Assembly (NCBI GenBank): GCA_963777625.1
Contig: CAVZRO010000005.1
Span: 124,001-188,000, forward strand
Length of the DNA: 64,000 nt
Source: DATDIC01 sp963777625
GTDB lineage: Bacteria > Pseudomonadota > Alphaproteobacteria > Acetobacterales > Acetobacteraceae
Reading direction: 5' to 3'
Under the pieces are notes generated by a model. It did no database searches and was not told the DNA's origin. It worked only from the letters and a program-made list of their open reading frames with translations. Positions 8,218-16,354 of the stretch are shown here, in pieces (position 1 is the first letter of the stretch; every line of letters starts with the position of its first letter). A program made the translations under genes and the position numbers.

Positions 8218-10962
8218 TCAGAAAACGCGGCGCAACGCCGTTTCCAACCGTTGCACTTCGTTTCTTGCCGCCTGTAACCGTTCGCGGTTCTCGGCCACCA
8301 CCTCCTCGGGCGCGCGGCGGACGAAATCCGGATTGGCCAGCTTCTGTTCCAGTTTCGTCATCTCCTGCACGGCCTTGGCGTGCTCGCGAGAGAGCCGTGC
8401 CCGCTCCGCCTCCACGTCGATCAGGCCGGCCAGCGGGATGACCAGCGTCGCCTCATCCAGCCCCACCTGCGCCGAGTCTTTCGGCATCTCGCCATGCATC
8501 GCCGCGACATCAGAGGCGCGAGCGAGCCGCTTGATCTCCTGCATCCATCGTGCGGCGCGGGCCAACGTATCAGCCGCCGCGTCGCGCAGCAGCACCGGCG
8601 CCCGCGTGCCCGGCGGCACATTCATTTCAGCACGAACGGCACGAACTTCCGTAATCAGCCGCACCACCCAGTCCAGCTCCGCGCGTGCCGAACCGACATC
8701 CGCCAGGGCCTCGGCCCGCGGCCAGGCCGCGCGGATCAGGCTGAACGGCGCGCCATAGCCGAACCGGTCCCACAGCTCCTCGGTGACGAACGGCACCGCC
8801 GGGTGCAGCAGCCGCAGGATAATCCCCAGCACATGCGCCGCCGTCGCCCGCACTTCCCGCGCCGCATCGGTGTCGGTTTCGGCCAGCGCCGGCTTGGCGA
8901 ACTCCAGGAACCAGTCGCAGTATGTGTTCCAGGTGAAACGATAGCACGCGGAGGCATATTCGTCGAAGCGGAATGCCTCCAGCGCCGCCGTCGCTTCCTG
9001 CACCGCAGTGTTGGCGGCATCCAGGATCCAGCGCGTCAGCGGCAATGTCGCGGAGCGCGGATCGAACGCCAGATCCGGGCGGATGTCGTTCATCTCGCAG
9101 AACCGCGCGGCGTTCCACAGCTTGGTGACGAAGCTGCGATAGCTCTCCACCCGTGCGGCGCCCAGCTTCACGTCGCGGCCCGGCCCGGTCAGCGCGCAGA
9201 TGGTGAAGCGCAGCGCGTCAGCGCCGTAACGGTCGATCAGCTCCAGCGGATCGATGACGTTGCCCTTGGACTTGGACATTTTCTGGCCGCGCTCGTCGCG
9301 CACCAGGCCGTGGATGTAGACCGTGCGGAACGGCACATCGCCCATGAAGTGCAGACCCTGCATCATCATCCGGGCGACCCAGAAGAAGATGATGTCGAAG
9401 CCGGTCACCAGCACGTCGGTCGGATAGTAGCGCGCCAGTTCCTTCGTCTGCTCCGGCCATCCCAGCGTGGAGAACGGCCACAGCCCCGAGCTGAACCAGG
9501 TGTCGAGCACGTCCTCGTCCTGCGTCAGCGCCACCTCGCGCCCATAGGCCGCGCGCGCTTCCGCCCGAACCTCCGTCTCGTCATGAGCGACGAACACCTG
9601 GCCGTCCGGGCCATACCAGGCCGGGATGCGATGCCCCCACCAGAGCTGGCGGCTGATGCACCAGGGCTGGATGTCACGCATCCAGGCGAAGAACGTGTTC
9701 TCCCATTGTTTGGGCACGAACACGGTGCGTCCCTGCTCCACCGACTCGATCGCCGGCCTGGCGAGGACGTCGGCCTTGCAGAACCATTGCGTGGTCAGCC
9801 GCGGCTCGATCGGCACGCCGCCGCGATCGCCGTGCGGCACCTGATGCGTGTGCGGCTCGGTCTTTTCCAGCAGCCCGAGGCGCTCCAGCTCCGCCACGAT
9901 GGCCTTGCGCGCGGCGAAGCGGTCCTTGCCGTCCAGCGCGCGCAGGAAGCCCGGGTCCGCGATGCCCTCCACGGCGGCGATGTCGGGTTCGATCTCGCTC
10001 AGCGTGACGCGCGCTTCCGGGTCCAGCACCGTCGGCATCGGCAGTCCGTGCCGTTGGCCGACAGCGAAATCGTTGAAGTCGTGCGCCGGGGTGATCTTCA
10101 CCGCGCCGCTGCCCTTTTCGGGATCGGAATGCTCGTCGGCGATGATCGGGATGCGCCGGCCGACCAACGGCAGGATGGCGGTGCGGCCGATAAGGTGGCG
10201 ATAGCGCGGATCGTCGGGATGCACGGCGATCGCGGTGTCGCCGAGAAGGGTCTCTGGGCGGGTGGTGGCGACTGTTATGAAGTGGCACTCGCCCTCACCC
10301 GGATCGCGCAGCGATCCGACCTCTCCCGCAAGCGGGAGAGGTGAGGCAAGGGGGTAGCGGATGTGCCAGAGGCTGCCGCGCAGTTCGTGGTTTTCCACCT
10401 CCAGGTCGGAGATCGCCGTCAGCAGCTTGGGGTCCCAGTTTACCAGCCGCCGGTCGCGGTAGATCAGGCCTTGCCGGTAGAGGGTGACGAATACCTTTCG
10501 CACCGCGGCGGACAGGCCCGGGTCCATGGTGAACCGCTCGCGCGGCCAGTCCAGCGACGCGCCCAGGCGGCGAAGCTGGCGGGTGATGGTGCCGCCGGAC
10601 TCCGCTTTCCATTGCCAGATCCGCTCGACGAAGGCGTCGCGGCCCAAGGCGCGCCGGTCCTGGTTGCCGCGTTCGGCCAGCAGCCGCTCCACCACCATTT
10701 GCGTCGCGATCCCGGCATGGTCGGTGCCCGGCTGCCACAACGTGTCGCGTCCCTGCATCCGTCGCCAGCGTACCAGCACGTCCTGCACCGTGAACGTCAG
10801 CGCGTGACCCATGTGCAGGCTGCCGGTCACGTTCGGCGGCGGGATCATGATGGTGAACGGCTGCGCCGCGGACTCCGGATTGGCGGCGAAGGCGCCTTCC
10901 CGCTCCCACCCGTCATACAGGCGGGGCTCGATTTCGGCGGGGGAGTAGGTTTTATCCAGCAT
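8218..10962 (-). CDS. valS: Valyl-tRNA synthetase
   Basis: A 914-residue class Ia aminoacyl-tRNA synthetase charging tRNA-Val. The HIGH-type motif is in PPNVTGSLHMGHALTF (near residue 45), and the KMSKS loop is GQKMSKSKGNVIDP. The CP1 editing domain lies between them and holds ATTRPETLLGDTAIAVHP. The C-terminal coiled coil ends IDVEAERARLSREHAKAV onward. Within CP1, just before the TTRPE element, the protein carries an extra segment (ASPLPLAGEVGSLRDPGEGE). It is encoded by an interspersed palindromic repeat at 10289-10345 that keeps the frame. The gene otherwise looks intact and is presumably essential. Its start ATG (10962) is followed by a usual MLDKTY N-terminus. Confidence 0.95.
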   Translation of the reverse strand: MLDKTYSPAEIEPRLYDGWEREGAFAANPESAAQPFTIMIPPPNVTGSLHMGHALTFTVQDVLVRWRRMQGRDTLWQPGTDHAGIATQMVVERLLAERGNQDRRALGRDAFVERIWQWKAESGGTITRQLRRLGASLDWPRERFTMDPGLSAAVRKVFVTLYRQGLIYRDRRLVNWDPKLLTAISDLEVENHELRGSLWHIRYPLASPLPLAGEVGSLRDPGEGECHFITVATTRPETLLGDTAIAVHPDDPRYRHLIGRTAILPLVGRRIPIIADEHSDPEKGSGAVKITPAHDFNDFAVGQRHGLPMPTVLDPEARVTLSEIEPDIAAVEGIADPGFLRALDGKDRFAARKAIVAELERLGLLEKTEPHTHQVPHGDRGGVPIEPRLTTQWFCKADVLARPAIESVEQGRTVFVPKQWENTFFAWMRDIQPWCISRQLWWGHRIPAWYGPDGQVFVAHDETEVRAEARAAYGREVALTQDEDVLDTWFSSGLWPFSTLGWPEQTKELARYYPTDVLVTGFDIIFFWVARMMMQGLHFMGDVPFRTVYIHGLVRDERGQKMSKSKGNVIDPLELIDRYGADALRFTICALTGPGRDVKLGAARVESYRSFVTKLWNAARFCEMNDIRPDLAFDPRSATLPLTRWILDAANTAVQEATAALEAFRFDEYASACYRFTWNTYCDWFLEFAKPALAETDTDAAREVRATAAHVLGIILRLLHPAVPFVTEELWDRFGYGAPFSLIRAAWPRAEALADVGSARAELDWVVRLITEVRAVRAEMNVPPGTRAPVLLRDAAADTLARAARWMQEIKRLARASDVAAMHGEMPKDSAQVGLDEATLVIPLAGLIDVEAERARLSREHAKAVQEMTKLEQKLANPDFVRRAPEEVVAENRERLQAARNEVQRLETALRRVF
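10289..10345. repeat. Palindromic interspersed repeat inserted in frame in valS
   Basis: Two adjacent hairpins: GGATCGC/GCGATCC (10301-10317) and CCTCTCCCGC/GCGGGAGAGG (10320-10341), preceded by CCCTCACCC. The same two-hairpin unit is found intergenically at 30333-30374. Here it adds about 20 codons to the valS editing domain without a frameshift. Confidence 0.8.
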
Positions 10963-11024
10963 GCCACGGGCTTCCTATCGCGACGCCAACCAGGACGCCG
11001 CGAAGACCGGCGGCCTCAGACTAT

Positions 11025-11504
11025 TTACGGAACCTCGCGCCCGACGACGCGCTCGATCTCGGCGCGGACCAGCCGCTCGACCATCGGCGGCAGATGCGTG
11101 TCCAGCCATTCCTTCAGCAGGGGCCGCAGCTCCGCCCGCACCAGGTCCTCGATCGTCGGGCCACTGGCGCGGACCTGCGCCGCCCGGTCCGCCGCCAAGG
11201 TGCGCACCAGATTGCCCACCGCCGATGCCGCCGCCGCGGCAGCCGCCGGCGCCACCAGGGCGTGGCTTGCCGGAGGCGCGGCCTCCGGCTCCGGTGCTGG
11301 TTCGGGCTGCTGCGCGTCACCGATCATCATCGAAGAGTCCAGCACCAAGATGTCATCACTGGCAACATGTTCCTCCGCATGGGTGAGACCCGATGCCGGA
11401 GCCCCTTCCTCGCTCAGGATACGGCGGATGGAGGCAAGGATGTCCTCCATCGATGGGTCGTCGCCGGCCTCGGCCGGAAGTTCGGGCTTGGGCGTGCCGG
11501 TCAT
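11025..11504 (-). CDS. popZ: PopZ-family polar organizing protein (DUF2497)
   Basis: A 159-residue protein with the DUF2497/PopZ architecture. The N-terminal SMEDILASIRRILSEE helix binds partner proteins. A Pro/Glu/Ala-rich disordered linker follows (about residues 55-95), then the C-terminal oligomerisation helices (IEDLVRAELRPLLKEWLD, then LPPMVERLVRAEIERVV). PopZ forms a polar matrix that anchors ParB/centromere complexes in alphaproteobacteria. The start at ATG 11504 follows AGGAG and overlaps the tolC stop as ATGA, showing a tolC-popZ operon. The linker is of moderate length, within family variation. Confidence 0.85.
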   Translation of the reverse strand: MTGTPKPELPAEAGDDPSMEDILASIRRILSEEGAPASGLTHAEEHVASDDILVLDSSMMIGDAQQPEPAPEPEAAPPASHALVAPAAAAAAASAVGNLVRTLAADRAAQVRASGPTIEDLVRAELRPLLKEWLDTHLPPMVERLVRAEIERVVGREVP

Positions 11505-13009
11505 GGGCTGCTCCTGACGGGCGCGGGCAGCGGCGGGGAATACAACGTGTTGTCGTTCGGCACGCCGATCCCGACCCACTTGTTCTTCACCTGCTTGTAA
11601 TACGCCGTCTCGTCGTAGATCGGCACCGGCAGATTGAGGTCCCGCGCGGTCAGCCGCCCGACCGCGGAGGCGACGGCATAGGACGCGGTCACCAGGTTCG
11701 CCAGGTTCTGCACCAGCGTCACCTGCGACTGCAGCAGCGCCTGTTGCGCGTTCAATACGTCGAGCGTGGTGCGCGTGCCGACCAGGTGTTCCCGTTCCAC
11801 CCCGACCAGGGCAATCTGGTTGGCGCGGATCGCGGTCCGCGTGCTTTGCGCCGCCGAGCGCGCCGCGGCCAGCGTTTCCCAGGCGTTCACCGCTTCCTGC
11901 ACGGCGGTCCGCTGCGCGTCGCTCACCAGTTGCGCCTGCTGCTGCTGGCTCTCCCGGGCCTGCCGTACGGCGGAATACTCGCTGCCGCCCTGATACAGCG
12001 GCACCGAGACGTTCACCACGGCCTGGTATCCGTTCAAGGAGTCGCTGCGGGTGCTGCTGTTGTTGGACTGAAATATCTGTCCCTGCAGGCTGACCTGCGG
12101 CAGCAGGGCGGCGAACGCCACCTCGACCGCGTTCTTGGCCGCGGAATTATTGAACTGTGCCGCGATCACCGCCGGGTTGTTGGCCTGCGCCAGGTTGATC
12201 GCCTCCTGCTCGTTGCCGATCGCCAGCCGCAGCGGCTGGGGCTCGACCAGGTTGGCCGGCGGCTGGAAGCCGATCACCTGGACGTAGGTGGCCTTCGCCG
12301 TCTGCAGGTTGCCGGTGGAGGTTTCAGTCTGGGCGACCGCGGTGGCCAGCGCCGCCTCGGCCTGGGCGACGTCGGTGCGGGTCACCTCGCCCACGCGGAA
12401 CTGGTCGTTGGTGGCCTGCAACTGCTGGCGCAGCACGTTCTCGTTGTTGATGCTCAGCGCCAGCACGTCCTGCGCCTGGATCACGCCGACATATGCATTC
12501 ACCGCGGCGGCGAAACTCGTCTCTTCCTGCGCCAGCAGGTTGGCACGCTCGGCCATGACCAGGTCGGTGGCCCGGTTCACGTTGGCCCGCACTTTCCCGC
12601 CGGTGTACAGCGGCTGCGTCACGGTTGCCTGCGCGGTGGCGATATCGCGGTCGTTCCGCAGCTTCTCCCAGCCTTGCAGCGAGCTGAGGTATTGGCGGGT
12701 CAGCCCATCCCCGTACCCGGCGGTTCCGGCGACGACCACGGTCGGCTTCCAGCCGGACAGTGCCTGCGGCACGTCCTCATCGGTTGCCCGCAGCTTGGCG
12801 CGTTCAGCCTGCAACGCCGGCTGATACATATACGTGGCGGCCAGTGCCTCCGGCAGGGTGTGTGGTACAGCGGTCGGGGCGGCCGCCCGAACCGCCCGCG
12901 GCGGCGCTTTCGCCGGCTGCTGCGCGGAGGCGGCGGCGGGAACCAAGGCGAGCGACAGCGACAGGCCGATCAACAGACTGTCGCGGAATCTGAACCCACA
13001 TGCTGCCAT
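11501..13009 (-). CDS. tolC: TolC-family outer-membrane efflux protein
   Basis: A 502-residue outer-membrane channel of the OEP/TolC family, forming the exit duct of type I secretion or RND efflux. The start is ATG 13009 after GGGAG, giving a signal peptide (SLLIGLSLSLALVPAAASA). The mature part shows the two homologous halves of the family: long heptad-rich helices (ANVNRATDLVMAERANLLAQ and RQARESQQQQAQLVSDAQ) and the beta segments VTQPLYTGG and VSVPLYQGG, which are TolC signatures. It is followed by popZ through a 4-bp overlap. No inner-membrane or fusion partner gene is nearby, so the transported substrate is unknown. Confidence 0.9.
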   Translation of the reverse strand: MAACGFRFRDSLLIGLSLSLALVPAAASAQQPAKAPPRAVRAAAPTAVPHTLPEALAATYMYQPALQAERAKLRATDEDVPQALSGWKPTVVVAGTAGYGDGLTRQYLSSLQGWEKLRNDRDIATAQATVTQPLYTGGKVRANVNRATDLVMAERANLLAQEETSFAAAVNAYVGVIQAQDVLALSINNENVLRQQLQATNDQFRVGEVTRTDVAQAEAALATAVAQTETSTGNLQTAKATYVQVIGFQPPANLVEPQPLRLAIGNEQEAINLAQANNPAVIAAQFNNSAAKNAVEVAFAALLPQVSLQGQIFQSNNSSTRSDSLNGYQAVVNVSVPLYQGGSEYSAVRQARESQQQQAQLVSDAQRTAVQEAVNAWETLAAARSAAQSTRTAIRANQIALVGVEREHLVGTRTTLDVLNAQQALLQSQVTLVQNLANLVTASYAVASAVGRLTARDLNLPVPIYDETAYYKQVKNKWVGIGVPNDNTLYSPPLPAPVRSSP

Positions 13010-13161
13010 GCGGCACTCCCGTTGCGGCGACACCAACCGGACCGAGATGTGCCACACTCCCAGCCATCGCGCCAAGCGGCGGATCAAGTGCCCTATTGGG
13101 GGACTCCCGGCGCGCAGCGCTTCGTCTGAGCGCGTGATTTACGCTTTCCGACGATTCCGCC

Positions 13162-13832
13162 TCAGAACACGAAGCCCGGCTTCGGCAACAAAGCCGGAAT
13201 CGCCGGGGTGGAGCAATCGAAGATGGCGCGGGTGCTGAGGCCGACCCCTGTCGGCTCGGCGATCACCGCCTGTCCGACGCCCGGGCGGCTGGACAGCACC
13301 GTCGCCAGCCGGCCGCCATCGGCCCGAAGCTGCTGGTCCAGCACGTCGGGGATTTCGGCGACCGAACCCTCCAGCAGGATCATGTCGTACGGGGCGCCGG
13401 CAGGCCACCCGGCCGCCAGCGGCCCCGACACCTGGCTGACCGAAGGTGCCAGCCGCTCCAGCGCCGGCCGCGCGAGATCCAGCAGGTGCCGGATCTTCCT
13501 CCAGCGCGATCACCCGCACCCCGCAGGCGGCCAGCAACGCGGCGCCATAGCCCGCGCCAGAGGCCACCACCAGGGCGCGTTCGCCGGTTGCCGGTGACAG
13601 AAGCTGGACCAGCCGGGCGATCACCATAGGTTCCATCAGCACGCGGCCACCGCCGAGCGGAATATCCTCGTCAATGTAAGCGCATGGCCGAAGTGCCTGC
13701 GGGCAGGAACAGCTCACGCGGGATGCCGCGCATCGCCGCAATGATCCGCGGATCGCTGACCTTGTTGGGGCGGACCTGGCTGTTCACCATCCGATTACGG
13801 GCGTCGGCAAAATCGAAAGCGGCAGTTTCCAT
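13162..13832 (-). pseudogene. pcm: Protein-L-isoaspartate O-methyltransferase, two frameshifts
   Basis: Start ATG 13832 gives MVNSQVRPNKVSDPRIIAAM, the classic PIMT N-terminus, then REVLFLP-like RELFLPAGTSAM. At about 13682 one base is lost, and the sense continues as AYIDEDIPLGGGRVLMEP (SAM-binding entry) and ERALVVASGAGYGAALLA (SAM motif I). A second shift near 13490 leads to the C-terminal frame YDMILLEGSVAEIPDVL, ending at 13162. PIMT methylates damaged isoaspartyl residues; alphaproteobacterial copies of about 220 aa lie beside tolC, as here. Together the three frames cover the complete protein, so an intact gene with two assembly indels is as likely as a pseudogene. Confidence 0.75.
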
Positions 13833-14019
13833 CGCGTTATGACAATCCTGTGGGAGGCGGGGCGTTATATCAACCGGCGGGCGTATTGGCCGGCCACTGA
13901 CCTTGCAACTTCGGCGTGGCCCGGCTGGCCCGCTTTCGCCGGCCACGATGGGTGGTGGCGTGGTGTTCAATACCAGCAGGCGTGCAGACTCACCTATCTC
14001 GTCGTTCCCGCGAACATCG
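13833..14019. other. Intergenic 3' flank of group II intron
   Basis: No coding signal. On the minus strand the 3' exon begins CGATGTTCGCGGGAACGACG, half of an interspersed palindrome related to the one at 8124. Nothing else is recognised before the methyltransferase start. Confidence 0.4.
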
Positions 14020-15817
14020 ATAGGGGTCGGGAAGGCTTGCCTCCCCGCCCTCCGAACCGTGCGTGCGGTTTTCCCGCACACGGCTCTCCAGTTGTTGGTT
14101 TCCTCATCGGGAGTGTCTCGCCTGCTCGAAGGCGGTGCGAAGGGTGAGCAGCCCATGAGCAGCGAAGAAGGCATTGGGCCAGCGTTGGTGATCGGCCGCG
14201 CATCGCCCGATGCCGGGGCGCTTCTCCTGCTTGCGCAGGATGGCGCGGAGGCGTCGGCGCACGAAGCCGTCGAGGACGCCGTACAAAGCTGGCGTGGCAT
14301 GCTTGAAGTAGCCAAACCATCCCCGAAGTATCGGGTTGAGGTCGTGAATGATCCGCCCGAGGCTGTCGCCTCGGCTACGGAGCGTTCGCGCCCTCACCTT
14401 GTCCTTCAGCGCCTTCAGGCTCTTCTTGCGAACCAGCCGTCGGCCTGCCTCGAACCGGTAGCCGAGGAAGTCGAACCCCCGCCCCGGTTGTTGGCAGTCA
14501 CCGATCCGCGTCTTGTCCGGGTGCAGCGTAAGCCCGTTCTCCGCCACCCATGCCTGCACGTCGTGCAGGGCAGCCTCGGCCTCCGCTTGCGTGCGGCACA
14601 GGATCACGAAGTCATCGGCATAGCGCACCATCCGTCGTCCGCTCCGCTGCATCAGACAATCCAGCGGATGCAGATACAGGTTGGCCAGCAGCGGCGAGAT
14701 CACCGCGCCTTGCGGCGTGCCGCTCGTCGGTTGCCACCGTTCCATGCCCTTCATGATGTCCTGCCGCAGGAAGCTCTCGATCAGCGCCAGCACGCGGCCA
14801 TCGCTGATCGATGCTTCCACCAGGGTCATCAGCCGTTCGTGCGGGATCGTGTCGAAGTAGCTCGCGAGGTCGGCGTCCACCACGAAGGTGAACCCCTCTT
14901 TCACCAGCCGATCGACTTCCCGCAGCGCCTCCTTGCAATGCCGTCCCGGACGGAAGCCGTAGCTACCCGGCCGGAACTGCACCTCAAAGATTGGCTCAAT
15001 GACCATCTTCAGAGCCGTCTGCACGATACGGTCCTTGATCGTCGGTATCCCCAGCGGCCGAGTTCGTCCATCGCCCTTGGGAATCTCCACCCGCTTGACC
15101 GGGCTCGGCCGGTAGCTGCCGTCCTTCAGATCGTCATGAAGCTCGTGCAGATACCGTTCCGCCTGCGCCGCGAACCGCTCGATGCTCTGGCCATCCACCC
15201 CCGACGCCCCCTTGTTCCGCGCGACTTTCCGCCATGCGCCGTCGAGAGTTGTCGGTCGGATGACCTTGTCCACCAGGCTGAACCATTTGCCTCCTGTGAC
15301 GCCGTTGTCCAGCGCCGACACCATGCGCTCTGTCCAGATCGAAGCTTCCACCCACCACCATTGGCGCTCGTGGGTCTCTGTCCCTTGCTTAGTCCGATTG
15401 GGCACTGCCGAGACTGTTCCTTGCTCCATCCCAGACCTCGCACATCCAACTTCCTGCCTCCCTTCCCTCGGAGCGGTTTTGCTTCCCGTTCCTTCGCCGC
15501 TGTTCGCAGCCTCGGTACTATGAAGGCTCTGACTCCTGTCCATCTCACCCCGATCGACAGGTCTCTCCGCTTACTCCGCCTTGCCGTCCCAACATTCCGT
15601 CCTCAACCACGCGGGCTGCCCTCCGGTCGCTTTATCAGTCGCCTCAGCGCCAGCGGTTGCTTCCAGGCTTCGCCACAAATGAGCAGGCTCGCCGCAGCTT
15701 CACGCCGAATCAGGTTCGTTATCCTACCGACTGTCGGTTCCCCTCCGGTTGCTCTCCACCCCGCCTTGCGGCGACGCAGTTACCTTCGAATACAGAGCCT
15801 GCGACAGGCTCTCGCAC
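14020..15817 (-). mobile_element. Group II intron
   Basis: A retroelement of about 1.8 kb on the minus strand. The 5' boundary is placed at GTGCG (15817-15813). Domain V is at 14086-14054: it starts GAGCCGTGTGCGGG, closes with CGCACGCACGGTTC and has a GAAA-type cap. A domain VI-like hairpin and the terminal AT at 14021-14020 follow. The RT/maturase gene lies inside. A palindromic hairpin (TTCCCGC...GCAGGAA) sits about 30 nt upstream of the 5' splice site, in keeping with bacterial class C-like introns that insert next to hairpins. The splice-site coordinates are estimates. Confidence 0.75.
14104..15543 (-). CDS. ltrA: Group II intron reverse transcriptase/maturase
   Basis: A 479-residue intron-encoded protein. 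The RT domain is complete: IPTIKDRIVQTALKMV (RT2), FRPGSYGFRPGRHC (RT3), FTFVVDADLASYFDTI (RT3/4), GTPQGAVISPLLANLYLHP (RT4) and the catalytic RMVRYADDFVILCRTQ (RT5 with YADD). The maturase X domain follows (INPILRGWFGYFKHAT-type sequence, here LNPILRGWFGYFKHATP). No HNH endonuclease domain follows, typical of class C and some other endonuclease-less introns. The protein promotes splicing and reverse-splicing/retrohoming of the surrounding intron. The frame is intact, so the element may be active. The N-terminal 60 residues are weakly conserved, so the start may lie downstream. Confidence 0.93.
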   Translation of the reverse strand: MDRSQSLHSTEAANSGEGTGSKTAPREGRQEVGCARSGMEQGTVSAVPNRTKQGTETHERQWWWVEASIWTERMVSALDNGVTGGKWFSLVDKVIRPTTLDGAWRKVARNKGASGVDGQSIERFAAQAERYLHELHDDLKDGSYRPSPVKRVEIPKGDGRTRPLGIPTIKDRIVQTALKMVIEPIFEVQFRPGSYGFRPGRHCKEALREVDRLVKEGFTFVVDADLASYFDTIPHERLMTLVEASISDGRVLALIESFLRQDIMKGMERWQPTSGTPQGAVISPLLANLYLHPLDCLMQRSGRRMVRYADDFVILCRTQAEAEAALHDVQAWVAENGLTLHPDKTRIGDCQQPGRGFDFLGYRFEAGRRLVRKKSLKALKDKVRARTLRSRGDSLGRIIHDLNPILRGWFGYFKHATPALYGVLDGFVRRRLRAILRKQEKRPGIGRCAADHQRWPNAFFAAHGLLTLRTAFEQARHSR

Positions 15818-16354
15818 GGATGCACCGTGCTGACAAAGCGTCTCGGGATCATTCCTGCGAAAGCGGGAACCCACCTCTCACCCGGTGGCCACCTGCCTCC
15901 ATGGGAACGACGAATATAGAGTCAACGCGTCCGCCGCTTGGTATTATACGGAGTTTTGTTCCGGCCCGAAATGGCCCTTTGCGGCCGGCTAAATGCCCCT
16001 GCTACGGAGATTGTCCCCCCGGGGGCAGGTGAGAGGCTGTGGTTGCCGCACACGCAACCCTGCCCGGAGCCCCAGATGAACATTCACACAGCCCCCGCCC
16101 AGGCTGGCCTGCCGCCAAGCGTGCGGTCATCAGGGCACGTTGCCGGTTGAGGCGCGATGGTTCGACTCTGTGCCCGGGATGTCCCGCGCCGGAAAGGCTG
16201 ATGGGCGCCGAGCGGTCGCAATCGTCGAGGACGGGATCGGCAAGCGACGTCCCACCACGGGATAACAAACCCGGGGGCGGCCTTGGACTTTAGCCGAGAA
16301 GCACTTGTAGTCTGATTTCGCCGTCAGAAGGGGGGAGCGCCAGCGTACGGCCGA
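15818..16354. other. Intergenic region between intron and sensor kinase
   Basis: About 540 bp with no convincing gene. It holds the 5' exon of the intron with a degenerate palindrome (15849-15868) and several GC-rich palindromes (CCCCCCGGGGG near 16015). A GGTTCGACTCT near 16158 resembles a tRNA T-arm, but no cloverleaf could be built. Confidence 0.4.

Noticed and set aside
8380..10344. Long open frame (654 codons) on the plus strand
   Set aside because: It is antisense to valS, His/Arg/Gln-rich with no family pattern, and explained by high-GC codon bias.
11393..13129. Long plus-strand frame opposite tolC and popZ
   Set aside because: Arg/Gly/Val-rich antisense shadow; the minus-strand frames have signal peptide and TolC motifs.
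13903..16032. 709-codon plus-strand frame
   Set aside because: It runs antisense to the group II intron reverse transcriptase and has no recognisable domain.
16140..16200. Possible tRNA T-arm (GGTTCGACTCT)
   Set aside because: No acceptor stem or anticodon arm could be paired around it.
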